A DNA stretch of 64,000 nucleotides, from NCBI RefSeq assembly GCF_003149745.1, contig NZ_QGEG01000004.1, positions 124,001 through 188,000 of the forward strand, read 5' to 3'. Under the pieces are notes generated by a model that had not been told where the DNA came from, searched no databases, and was given only the letters and a program-made list of their open reading frames with translations. Source of the DNA: Flagellimonas aquimarina (GTDB lineage: Bacteria > Bacteroidota > Bacteroidia > Flavobacteriales > Flavobacteriaceae). Each line of letters starts with the position of its first letter. Position 1 is the stretch's first letter. The position numbers and the translations under genes were made by a program. Shown here one piece after another: positions 49,823-58,552 of this stretch.

Positions 49823-51223
49823 CAAAGGGCTCAATAATTTTGCGGACCCTTCAAGAACCTTTATTCGCCATGGTCTTTTTTGATGTGTTTCTAGGTCAAG
49901 CAAAACGGATTTAGAACAATCCTGCAGAAAATCTTCTTTCATATTCCTGCATAGTTCATTGTTATAGATAATGGCATTGACCTCATAGTTTTGTTGCAAA
50001 CTACGATCATCTAGATTGGCTGTTCCAACGCTCACAATTTGGTCATCGCTTATTACTACTTTACTGTGCAAAAAACCGTCTGGATATAAATAGAGTTTTA
50101 TGCCTGCTTTTAAATAGGATTCGAAATATGCTCTAACACACCAGTCAACCACCTTCATATCTGTACTTGAAGACATTAATATTCTAACGTCTATACCGCT
50201 CAAGGCAGCGGTCTGTAAACTTTGAAGAATTGCATGATTGGGAATGATATAAGGATTAATGATATACAGGTACTTCTTTGCATTGTTTATAATTGAAAAA
50301 TACACTTGTTCCATTGTTGCGAAGTCATCATCCGGCCCACTGGGAACTATTTGTACTTCCATGCCGTTTTGTTCTGTTGGTGTTGCTATGGAATGTTGTG
50401 AAAATTCCACTTTTTCACCACCGGCCAAATACCAATCCGTAACAAAGATTCTATCCAGATAACCGGCCGCTTTTCCTTGTATTTTTGAATGAATGTCATG
50501 CCAATTTCCGAGGGCATCATCGCCAGTAATGTATTTGTCAGAAATATTGATTCCGCCGGTAAACCCTACCTCACCATCTACTACAAGGATTTTTCTATGG
50601 TTCCTGTAGTTTATTGATGATAAAAACCTTCCAAATCTGAAAGGTAAGAACTGATGCACCTCAACACCAATATTCTGAAGATCTTTAATATGTTTTTTAC
50701 TTAAGGAATAACTACCGATCCCATCATATAAAAGACGAATCTTTACCCCTTCTTGCACCTTTTTTTTGAAAAGTTGCAACAGTTTATCCGCTAACGTGCC
50801 ATCTTCGTAAATGTAATATTGAATATGTATATGATGTTTTGCATTTTCTAGAGTTGAAAATATGGATTCAAAGGTTTCTTTTCCATCCTTAAGAATCCTC
50901 ACTTGATTTTGATACGTTAAAGGATAGCTACTGGTTTTATTTATAAGTTTTATGGTTTTTAGACTACTTGGATCATTTACCGCCAACATCTGGTTTATTT
51001 CAGAGGAAGTATCATCCAAATGGATGTTCTTTTGATTGAAAAGCTTGTTTTTCCTACGGTTTCTACCTAATAATAGATATAAGAGGACACCACCAATTGG
51101 TATGGTGAAAATTGCCAAAAGCCAAGCTAAGGTCTTACTTGGCCTTACACCGTTTAGGAGTAGCCCAATAACCAGGACCAACGCTATAATAATGTACACT
51201 ATGATTATGGTAACAAGTAGCAT
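49817..51223 (-). CDS. cls: Cardiolipin synthase-like phospholipase D protein
   Basis: The 468-residue protein has two N-terminal membrane spans (residues 1-25 and 32-52) and two PLD HKD motifs, HRKILVVD (first half) and HSKVVISD (second half), each followed by the G-x-x-N segments GGINISD and GTANLDDRS. This is the bacterial ClsA layout, making cardiolipin from phosphatidylglycerol at the inner membrane. A perfect -7 element (TATATTTG) and an FNR-like box lie upstream on its strand, so membrane remodelling is part of the regulon. Confidence 0.9.
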   Translation of the reverse strand: MLLVTIIIVYIIIALVLVIGLLLNGVRPSKTLAWLLAIFTIPIGGVLLYLLLGRNRRKNKLFNQKNIHLDDTSSEINQMLAVNDPSSLKTIKLINKTSSYPLTYQNQVRILKDGKETFESIFSTLENAKHHIHIQYYIYEDGTLADKLLQLFKKKVQEGVKIRLLYDGIGSYSLSKKHIKDLQNIGVEVHQFLPFRFGRFLSSINYRNHRKILVVDGEVGFTGGINISDKYITGDDALGNWHDIHSKIQGKAAGYLDRIFVTDWYLAGGEKVEFSQHSIATPTEQNGMEVQIVPSGPDDDFATMEQVYFSIINNAKKYLYIINPYIIPNHAILQSLQTAALSGIDVRILMSSSTDMKVVDWCVRAYFESYLKAGIKLYLYPDGFLHSKVVISDDQIVSVGTANLDDRSLQQNYEVNAIIYNNELCRNMKEDFLQDCSKSVLLDLETHQKRPWRIKVLEGSAKLLSPLL

Positions 51224-51244
51224 TAGTATAAAAACAATTTCCTA

Positions 51245-51287
51245 CAAATATAGGAACCGATGATCATTGAATTTTTGATATAAATCA
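51245..51287 (-). promoter_or_regulatory. FNR-like box plus -7 element for the PLD gene
   Basis: Box TGATATAAATCA at 51276-51287 and leftward -7 element TATATTTG (complement of 51245-51252, perfect); centres 33 nt apart. The rest of the gap to 51540 shows no gene. Confidence 0.7.
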
Positions 51288-51540
51288 GTAGAGAAAACAC
51301 ATTCCTTTTTTATGGACTGAAAAATCTTTTAAAACACCCAGCAAAAATTCAAATTCTTGCTTATCATTATTGTAATTCAAACTGAAGCGATTTCCCATTG
51401 AGAACGTCGATTTTTATTTGGCCTTAAGATCAAATAATGGCAATAAGGCTTATTTAGGGGAACATTGAACAGGGCTTTTTGTTAGTTTTGAGAATTGATT
51501 TCAACTAATTGAATTTAAAAAATCAATCTAAACTTCCGCA

Positions 51541-52596
51541 ATGAAGAATTCTAAATCATACTTGCCTGTCCTATTTTTTATGTTTTTTATGGTAGATGTA
51601 GGTGCTCAGCACTTTAATATACATAACCCTATTACCTTACCGGATAAAAGTCAGCAATCTATTATAGCACAACGTATTGGGTATACAGATATCACGGTGA
51701 ACTATCATAGTCCTGGGGCAAGAGGAAGAGTGGTTTGGGGAAAGATGGTTCCATATGGTAAGGTGTGGAGAGCAGGAGCTAATGAGAACACAATACTCAC
51801 CATTACAGATGATGTTGAAATTGAAGGACAAAAGTTGGCGGCGGGGAGTTACGGTCTTCACTTGCTTCCAGAAGAAGACAATTGGACGTTTATTTTTTCA
51901 AAGAACCATACCTCTTGGGGAAGTTATTTTTATCAAGCAGATGAAGATGTATTGCGAGTAACTGTTCCTGTCCAAAAAGCAGTGGAGATGAACGAATGGT
52001 TAAGTTTTAATTTTAAGAAACGGGATAGAGGTGCTGCTTCCATTGTTTTAAGTTGGGCCGATCGAAGTGCAGAGTTAAATTTGACACTTGATATTAATGA
52101 AATAGCCCTGGATAACATTAGAAAGCAATTACGTTCAGATGCCTATTGGGAATGGTTTAGTTGGTGCCAAGCTGCAGACTATTGCGCAGAATATAAGATT
52201 AACACGAAGGAAGCACTCGAATGGGTCAATAAATCCATTCAACTTCGGGAAAACTTCTCTAATTGGGATGTGAAAGCTAAGTTGCTGAAACAGTTGGGGG
52301 AGGACGAAGAGGCCGAAAAAGCAATAGAGAGAGCCATTGAGGTTGGAAGTGACATTTACTTGGAACGATATGGTAGAAGACTTCTAAAAGAAAAAGATTA
52401 TGATCAGGCCGAGTATGTTTTTGGGCAGGCCATAAAGAAAAATTCAACCTATTGGCGAGCACATTTTAATAGAGGAAACGCTTTAAAAGCACTTAATAAA
52501 AATAAAGAGGCTAGAAAGGCTTTTGAACTTGCCCTTAAATATTGTCCGAAGGAGAGAAAAGCCCAAATACAAAACAATCTGGAATCAGTTCGGTGA
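51541..52596 (+). CDS. DUF2911 domain protein with C-terminal TPR repeats, secreted
   Basis: The signal peptide (cleavage near VGAQ) is followed by a DUF2911 domain (about 35-180; RIGYTDITVNYHSPGARGR, WGKMVPYGKVWRAGANENT, LPEEDNWTFIFSKN) and then helical TPR units (about 225-345, e.g. YWRAHFNRGNALKALNKNKEARKAFELAL). DUF2911 is common in Bacteroidota and of unknown function. TPRs suggest protein binding in the periplasm. It is a lone gene without an FNR-like box. Confidence 0.85.
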   Translation: MKNSKSYLPVLFFMFFMVDVGAQHFNIHNPITLPDKSQQSIIAQRIGYTDITVNYHSPGARGRVVWGKMVPYGKVWRAGANENTILTITDDVEIEGQKLAAGSYGLHLLPEEDNWTFIFSKNHTSWGSYFYQADEDVLRVTVPVQKAVEMNEWLSFNFKKRDRGAASIVLSWADRSAELNLTLDINEIALDNIRKQLRSDAYWEWFSWCQAADYCAEYKINTKEALEWVNKSIQLRENFSNWDVKAKLLKQLGEDEEAEKAIERAIEVGSDIYLERYGRRLLKEKDYDQAEYVFGQAIKKNSTYWRAHFNRGNALKALNKNKEARKAFELALKYCPKERKAQIQNNLESVR

Positions 52597-52685
52597 TTTA
52601 TACTAAAAATTTTGAACTAATTGTTGGTATGCTCACTTCGTAATTTGGTTTTGTAAAATACAGGTTGATACAGTGTTCGGGATTA

Positions 52686-53537
52686 TCAGATTTTATAAAC
52701 ATTTTCTTTTTCGGACATGGTCCTGAAAAACTTAAAGTGTGAAACTGTTTCGGGTTTTAGGATATTGGCAATACTGTAAAAAATTGCATTTACAATGCAA
52801 TAGGCACCAACCATACTGCCAAAGTAAAAACTGTTAGAGCTATTAATGGATATATGGTGGTCGCTGTATTCTATTAATGGGGAAAGGTCACTATCCACAA
52901 TGGAAATGGTTGTTGCGTTCTTCTCTGTTTTTGCAATCTTAAGCGCATTGATTGTTTGGTTTTGGCATTTATCCAAACATATACCGATAACCACATCATC
53001 TTTTGAGAAATGGGCCATATTCAAAAATAGTTCCCCATGATATTCGGTACTGGCATGTATTTGAGGTACTGCAGACCTGCAAATTCGCTCCATATAATTA
53101 GCAACCAATCCAATATGCCCTAATCCAATGATGTATGTTTGTTTTGAATTGATAATGGCATTGGCAATTTTTTCAATTACTTCAAAATCAATGGTGTCAT
53201 AAGTTTTTTGAAGCATCATTATATCACCAAGTATTGCATCTTGTGCTACCTTTTGGGGATTTGAATGAGCTCGAACTTCTTTGATCATTGAATTGAATAT
53301 AGAATCGACCCTGGTAAGTTGAACTTCCGTCTTTAAAAGTTCTTTCAGCTCATAAAAACCATTAAGACCAATGGCCTTGCAAGCTTTGACAATGGTGGCG
53401 GGGTTAACATCCAATTTGTCTCCAAGTTCTTCCATTCTCATTAACACCACTTTATCAGGATAATCCAAAGCATATTGAATTATCAATCTTCTCTTTTTAG
53501 AGAGTTTTGATAAGTCTATGTCATTTATTGTTTTCAT
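52686..53537 (-). CDS. MurR/RpiR family transcriptional regulator
   Basis: The 283-residue protein has an N-terminal HTH_6 domain (about 1-75: LSKKRRLIIQYALDYPDKV…MEELGDKLDVNPATIVKACKAIG) and a C-terminal SIS phosphosugar-binding domain (about 110-245: QTYIIGLGHIGLVANYMERI, DDVVIGICLDKCQNQTINALKIAK). RpiR proteins often repress catabolic genes and respond to a phosphorylated or other small ligand. It is divergent from the Na+ symporter operon and probably controls it; the operator may be the AATATTGC direct repeat at 53583-53619. Confidence 0.88.
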   Translation of the reverse strand: MKTINDIDLSKLSKKRRLIIQYALDYPDKVVLMRMEELGDKLDVNPATIVKACKAIGLNGFYELKELLKTEVQLTRVDSIFNSMIKEVRAHSNPQKVAQDAILGDIMMLQKTYDTIDFEVIEKIANAIINSKQTYIIGLGHIGLVANYMERICRSAVPQIHASTEYHGELFLNMAHFSKDDVVIGICLDKCQNQTINALKIAKTEKNATTISIVDSDLSPLIEYSDHHISINSSNSFYFGSMVGAYCIVNAIFYSIANILKPETVSHFKFFRTMSEKENVYKI

Positions 53538-53582
53538 AAGTCACAAGAAACAAAAATATAATATAACAAAATAAACATTATT

Positions 53583-53619
53583 AATATTGCTTTTTAACAA
53601 ATAACATTTTCAATATTGC
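53583..53619. promoter_or_regulatory. Direct repeat AATATTGC x2, candidate RpiR operator
   Basis: AATATTGC occurs at 53583-53590 and 53612-53619 (29 nt spacing, about three helical turns) in the divergent gap between the RpiR gene and the symporter gene. No other feature explains it. Confidence 0.35.
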
Positions 53620-53750
53620 AATTTTAATTATTTTTCATACATTGTATTGATTCCTATGGCAAGATATTTTAGTACAATTAAAAGATTTTAAAACTTCTCG
53701 AAATTGAACTAGTCACATTGAAAGGTTAAAGTTCTAATAATCATCAAGGT

Positions 53751-55085
53751 ATGTCCAACAATAGATGGAGCAGTAAATTTTCCTTTATCATTACAACCTC
53801 TGCTTTTGCAATTGGTTTGGGTAATGTATGGCGATTTCCATATGTGGCAGGAGAAGGAGGGGGAGCAGCTTTTCTTTTGGTTTACCTTGTTTTGATTCTC
53901 CTTGTTGGCATTCCAATATTGACGATTGAAATTGCTTTAGGGCGAATGTCCGGAACTACGGTGCTATTAGGTTTTGGACAACTTGGAAAGAAACCATTAT
54001 GGAATAGTATTGGCTGGCTGGGAGCTATATCATGTACATTGATCATGGGATTTTATATCATGATCATGGCATGGATAGGTATATATCTTTGGGAATGCTT
54101 ATCTGGGGAAATCTCAAAGCTACGTGTCTCAGAAATTTCGGGACATTTTAACAAGGTAGCATCAAATCTTACCCTTGTTATTGCGGTAATGTGTGTGATT
54201 ATGCTTGCTGCATTTTTTGTTTTAAGACAGGGTTTAAAATCAGGTCTAGAACGATATGCCAAAGGAATGATGCTTGGTTTAATAGTGTTAATAGTAGGAT
54301 TGTCAATATGGGCTGCTACATTAGATGGCGCAGTCGATGGTTACCTGTGGCTTCTATCCCCTGATTTTTCCAAAATCAATTTTAGGGTAATTATGAGTGC
54401 AATGGGCCAACTTTTCTTTTCGATTGGTGTGGGCATGGCGGTGACATTTGTTTTTGGCAGTTATACCAGTACTAAAGACAATCTTGTAACCAGTACAATC
54501 TGGATTGTATTGGCAGATACTTTTTTTGCATTTCTTTCAGGACTCATGTTGTTCCCCGCTATTTTCAGTTTCAACCTTAGCCCAGACTCAGGACCTAATT
54601 TAATTTTTGTAACGATGGCTACCGTATTCAATAATTTGGAATATGGATGGGTTGTTGGAGCAATTTTTTTTCTGTTGTTGTTTTTGGCAGGATTCAGTTC
54701 ACTTATATCTGCGATACAGGGCCTAAAAGACAGCCTAAAAGACAAGTATAAACTATCAGACAATATGGCTTTGTTATCTGTAATAGGTAGCATCCTATTG
54801 ATATCCATAGCAGTAGTTTTTTCTTATGTGGATGACCCACTGCTACTATTTGGAAAAACCGTTTTTGAAGTATTGGACTACACCACCAGCACAATATTGT
54901 TGCCATTGGGAGGACTGTTTGCTATCCTTTTTGCTGGACACGTAGTGGGTTATGACAAACTCAAAACTCATTTGTTGGAAGGAACCAAAACAATGAAATT
55001 ACATGGTTTTTGGAAGATTGTTTTGATATGGATATTGCCATTATCGCTTGTTACTATTTTGCTTAACGGTTTATTAAATACCTAA
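53751..55085 (+). CDS. Sodium-dependent transporter, NSS/SNF family
   Basis: The 444-residue membrane protein has about 11 spans. TM1 carries the NSS signature SAFAIGLGNVWRFPYVAGEGGGAAFLLVYL, including the unwound Gly and the Na+-site residues. TM6 has FSIGVGMAVTFVFGSY. Bacterial NSS proteins (LeuT, TnaT, MhsT) carry amino acids with Na+. It is the first gene of the operon downstream of the divergent RpiR regulator and is 1 nt from the deacylase gene, so the substrate is probably an amino acid or amino-acid derivative. Confidence 0.9.
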   Translation: MSNNRWSSKFSFIITTSAFAIGLGNVWRFPYVAGEGGGAAFLLVYLVLILLVGIPILTIEIALGRMSGTTVLLGFGQLGKKPLWNSIGWLGAISCTLIMGFYIMIMAWIGIYLWECLSGEISKLRVSEISGHFNKVASNLTLVIAVMCVIMLAAFFVLRQGLKSGLERYAKGMMLGLIVLIVGLSIWAATLDGAVDGYLWLLSPDFSKINFRVIMSAMGQLFFSIGVGMAVTFVFGSYTSTKDNLVTSTIWIVLADTFFAFLSGLMLFPAIFSFNLSPDSGPNLIFVTMATVFNNLEYGWVVGAIFFLLLFLAGFSSLISAIQGLKDSLKDKYKLSDNMALLSVIGSILLISIAVVFSYVDDPLLLFGKTVFEVLDYTTSTILLPLGGLFAILFAGHVVGYDKLKTHLLEGTKTMKLHGFWKIVLIWILPLSLVTILLNGLLNT

Positions 55086-55086
55086 A

Positions 55087-56301
55087 ATGGTTAAAACGAA
55101 CACTCAGAATAAACTTGACAGTGCCATTTCAATTCTTGGCGATTTGGTTGCATTTTCTATTTTGGGTGGTCAGAGCAATTTGCCTATCGCTGAATATATC
55201 TTAAAGTGGTTGCAAAAGAATGACGTTGACCATCATGAGGTTTTTAATGAATCAAAGGACAAGGTGAGTATACATTGTCGCATTGGTCCAGAAGTGGATG
55301 GCGGAATAATCCTATCCGGACATATGGATGTTGTTACTTCTGAAGGGCAACAATGGTCCAAACCCGATTTCACACTTACCAATGAGGATAACAAGCTTTA
55401 CGCAAGAGGAACTTCGGATATGAAGGGCTTTTTGGCCTGTTGCCTTGCCATGCTCCCACATTTTAAACAAGCCAATCTGAAAAAACCCATCTATTTTGCC
55501 TTTTCTTATGATGAAGAGATTGGTTGCTTGGCCAGTGAACAACTCATTTTATCAATTAAATCAACGTATAAGGAGCGGCCAAGCTTTGCGATTATTGGTG
55601 AGCCTTCATTAATGCAAACTGTAAACGGGGAAAAAGGAGCTGCATTTTTTAAAACAACCATATACAGTGCTGCTGCCCACAGCTCCGAAGTTAGAAAAAG
55701 CATTAGTGCCATTGAAGAGGCCACCTATTTGATCCAATGGTTACTTGGCAAGATGGATGAATTTATTGCAGAACGGAATTTTGATGACCGTTTTGAACCA
55801 CCATATACAACCATTCACGCAGGAGTTATAAAAGGGGGAAACGCTGTAAATATTATTGCAGACCAATGCGAGTTTTCTTGGGATGTTAGAAATATACCTT
55901 CGGATTCAATACAGGAAGTTCTTGATTCTTTCGAAGAATTCTGTGCAAAGCGAACAGTTGAAAAGAGAGAGACATGCCCTAACTTTAAAATAAAAACTGA
56001 TAAACAATTTTCAATTGTGCCCAGTCTTGATACTTCAGAAAACTCAGAAATAGTAAGGATTGTAAATTCTTTTAGTGGAACCGATTCCACAAAGACTGTC
56101 TCTTTTGCATCAGAGGCGGGTTATTTTTCAGAAGCGGGTTTTGAAACGGTCGTGTGCGGACCTGGAAGCATGGATCAAGGACATAGAGCAGATGAGTTTA
56201 TCGAAATCAACGAATTAAAGAAGTGTCTTTCTTTTTTGGAACGGATGTCCATTTGGGCCGAAACAAGTAAAGAACCAAATATGGATTATGAAAAAATATG
56301 A
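55087..56301 (+). CDS. M20 family metallopeptidase, ArgE-like deacylase
   Basis: The 404-residue protein is of acetylornithine-deacetylase type: metal ligands in SGHMDVV (His) and ARGTSDMKG (Asp, near residue 102), the catalytic Glu pair in YDEEIG, and a dimerisation domain (about 180-290). It would hydrolyse an N-acyl amino acid or similar amide. No arginine-biosynthesis gene is near, so it more likely belongs to the catabolic pathway with the NSS carrier and the amine oxidase than to arginine synthesis. It overlaps the next gene by 14 nt. Confidence 0.85.
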   Translation: MVKTNTQNKLDSAISILGDLVAFSILGGQSNLPIAEYILKWLQKNDVDHHEVFNESKDKVSIHCRIGPEVDGGIILSGHMDVVTSEGQQWSKPDFTLTNEDNKLYARGTSDMKGFLACCLAMLPHFKQANLKKPIYFAFSYDEEIGCLASEQLILSIKSTYKERPSFAIIGEPSLMQTVNGEKGAAFFKTTIYSAAAHSSEVRKSISAIEEATYLIQWLLGKMDEFIAERNFDDRFEPPYTTIHAGVIKGGNAVNIIADQCEFSWDVRNIPSDSIQEVLDSFEEFCAKRTVEKRETCPNFKIKTDKQFSIVPSLDTSENSEIVRIVNSFSGTDSTKTVSFASEAGYFSEAGFETVVCGPGSMDQGHRADEFIEINELKKCLSFLERMSIWAETSKEPNMDYEKI

Positions 56302-57487
56302 TGTTCTAGTTATTGGTGGCGGAATCTATGGTATTACCGCAGCGGTGGAATTAGCGCTTAGAAAATACAATGTTGGGCTAATCAATCCTGATACCATTCC
56401 ACATCATATGGCAGCATCTACAGATGTTACAAAAGCGGTTCGAATGGAGTATGGATCGGACAAAGAATATTTTAACATGGTGGAAATGGCCATAGAAAAG
56501 TGGCGTTCATGGAATGACTTTTTTGATGAAAAGCTATATCATGAAGTCGGTTTTTTGATGCTTTGCAAGGAGAAAATTGAAAATGAAAAACACACTTTTG
56601 AAAAGCACAGCTACGAAAATTTGATAGCAGCAGGTTATGCTCCGGATCGTTTGGATGCAAAAGGAATACGTGAACGGTTTCCGGCTGTCAATACACTCGA
56701 GTATATAGATGCTAATTTTAATCGTAAGGCGGGCTATGCAGATTCAGCTTTGACGGTACAAAAATTGGCAGATTACGCAAAATCTCTTGGGGTAGCTATA
56801 CATGAAGGGCAAACCGCAAGTAGCTTTGAAATTGATAGGGGGAGATTGACTGCTGTGAAGACAAAGGAAGGGGAAACTTTCCAATGTGGCCATGCGCTTG
56901 TGGCGGCTGGGGTACATACTCCCATTTTGCTTCCAGAATTACAACCGTACATGAAATCCACGGGACACCCCGTGTTTTGGCTGAGACCGGAGAATCCGAC
57001 CAATTTTACGCCACCACATTTCTCGGTTTTTACGGCAGATATTTCAAATTCTGGTTGGTATGGTTTTCCTTATTTGCACAAACATGGAATTGTAAAGATT
57101 GCTAAGCATTCCAATGGCACACCCGTTCATCCTGAAAAAGATGATAGACAGATTACAGATGCGGAGGTTGCAGATATGCGGTCTTTCGTTAAAACAACGT
57201 TTCCAGAATTGACAAATGCTCCATTGGTATATACCCGTAGATGTCTATATATAGATACACTGGACGGGCATTTTTGGATTGATAACCATCCAGACATAAA
57301 AGGATTATCAGTGAGTACAGGAGGAAGCGGACATGGGCTAAAAATGGCACCTCTTTTGGGAGCAATGGCAGCAGATGTAATTGAAGAAAAATCCCATAGG
57401 TTTTCTAAAAGGCACAGATGGAGGCATTTAACAACAGATACATCGCAGGTGGAAGAAGCGAGATATGTAATTAACAGGAAACTTTAG
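56288..57487 (+). CDS. DAO-type FAD-dependent amine oxidoreductase (sarcosine-oxidase-like)
   Basis: The 399-residue protein opens with the FAD-binding KYDVLVIGGGIYGITAAVELALRKYNVGL (GxGxxG), followed by STDVTKAVRMEYG and a C-terminal STGGSGHGLKMAPLLGAMAAD, the second flavin-contact region of monomeric sarcosine oxidase / fructosyl-amino-acid oxidase relatives. It probably oxidises an N-substituted amino acid. It starts inside the deacylase gene and is followed by the NTF2-fold gene after 5 nt. No cytoplasmic electron acceptor can be told from sequence. Confidence 0.85.
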   Translation: MKKYDVLVIGGGIYGITAAVELALRKYNVGLINPDTIPHHMAASTDVTKAVRMEYGSDKEYFNMVEMAIEKWRSWNDFFDEKLYHEVGFLMLCKEKIENEKHTFEKHSYENLIAAGYAPDRLDAKGIRERFPAVNTLEYIDANFNRKAGYADSALTVQKLADYAKSLGVAIHEGQTASSFEIDRGRLTAVKTKEGETFQCGHALVAAGVHTPILLPELQPYMKSTGHPVFWLRPENPTNFTPPHFSVFTADISNSGWYGFPYLHKHGIVKIAKHSNGTPVHPEKDDRQITDAEVADMRSFVKTTFPELTNAPLVYTRRCLYIDTLDGHFWIDNHPDIKGLSVSTGGSGHGLKMAPLLGAMAADVIEEKSHRFSKRHRWRHLTTDTSQVEEARYVINRKL

Positions 57488-57492
57488 GATAC

Positions 57493-57864
57493 ATGAAAGC
57501 AAGTAAAATAATTCACAAATTCATGGCAGCCTATAATGAGAGAAATCTGGAAAAGTTTATATCATTTATGCACCCAGAGTTTAAATCATATCTGTTCGAA
57601 TCGCAACAATGCCTGTGTTCGGGTATTGTAGATGCCAAAAAGGTATATGGTAAGAGATTTAGAGAAAACAAAGACCTTTTTGTAACCACATTGAATAGGA
57701 TTGTGAATGACAATATAGTCGTAGAATCTCAATTTATTGAAGGTTTTGATAAAGGCAAAACAATACATGCCATTGCAATTTTTGAATTACAAAACAACAA
57801 AGTAAAACGAGCCTCTTTTGTACGAAGGGAAGTGCTGGTCACTGAGAACATTTCAGTGTTATAA
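57493..57864 (+). CDS. NTF2-like (SnoaL-type) small protein
   Basis: The 123-residue alpha+beta protein has the NTF2-fold start IIHKFMAAYNERNLEKFISFMHPEFKSYLF and central strands with a Cys-rich turn (QQCLCSGI). Members are small-molecule isomerases, hydrolases or binding proteins. As the last gene of the NSS-deacylase-oxidase unit it may act on the same pathway intermediate. The sigma factor gene follows after 17 nt. Confidence 0.7.
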   Translation: MKASKIIHKFMAAYNERNLEKFISFMHPEFKSYLFESQQCLCSGIVDAKKVYGKRFRENKDLFVTTLNRIVNDNIVVESQFIEGFDKGKTIHAIAIFELQNNKVKRASFVRREVLVTENISVL

Positions 57865-57881
57865 CAAATTAAAACGGGGAC

Positions 57882-58424
57882 ATGGAAAAAGACAAGTATC
57901 GCAACAAGGAAGTTCTGCTAGGAGACCTAAGGGAAGGCGTTATGCCTGCTTTTACCCATGTTTTTAATTGTTACTTTAACGAGTTGAACAGCTATATTTC
58001 TGTAATATGCGGAAATCAAGTAATGGCCCAAGAGATTGTGCAGCAAACCTTCGTTAAATTTTGGGATAAGCGTAAAAACCTGATCATAAAGGACAACATT
58101 AAACGCTACCTGTTTAGGATGGCTTACAACCTTTACAAAGATTTGCAAAAACAGAGCGTAAAAGAGCTGGCTCTGATACAAGAACTGCAATATGCGGCAA
58201 TAGCTGGTCTTATTGAAAAAGACCCCGAAGATACAGAACGGAAAATGCAGCTTTTAAATCAAGAAATTGATAAACTGCCAAAAAAGTGCAAAACTGTGTT
58301 TCTACTCGCAAAAAAGGAGGGACTTTCATATAAGGAAATTGCAGAAAGACTTAACATTTCAATAAAAACAGTAGAAGTACATATGTCTAAAGCAATGCTT
58401 AGATTAAAGAATACGCTCACCTGA
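57882..58424 (+). CDS. ECF sigma factor (Bacteroidota FecI-like)
   Basis: The 180-residue protein has region 2 (VMAQEIVQQTFVKFWDKR … IKRYLFRMAYNLYKDLQKQ) and region 4 (LPKKCKTVFLLAKKEGLSYKEIAERLNISIKTVEVHMSKAMLRLK). It is normally held by the anti-sigma factor encoded next to it and released when the TonB receptor signals ligand uptake. It probably drives expression of the SusC/SusD genes downstream. Confidence 0.92.
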   Translation: MEKDKYRNKEVLLGDLREGVMPAFTHVFNCYFNELNSYISVICGNQVMAQEIVQQTFVKFWDKRKNLIIKDNIKRYLFRMAYNLYKDLQKQSVKELALIQELQYAAIAGLIEKDPEDTERKMQLLNQEIDKLPKKCKTVFLLAKKEGLSYKEIAERLNISIKTVEVHMSKAMLRLKNTLT

Positions 58425-58552
58425 TCATAGTACTTTTCTTTCATTGCGACACTATTTTACGATTTATTCAAGGTTTTTCGAAAAAAGAAGAATAAAAAGT
58501 AAGGGTAGCCCTCTTTTTTTTAGTCTAATCTTAAGAAAACACTAAATGATCA

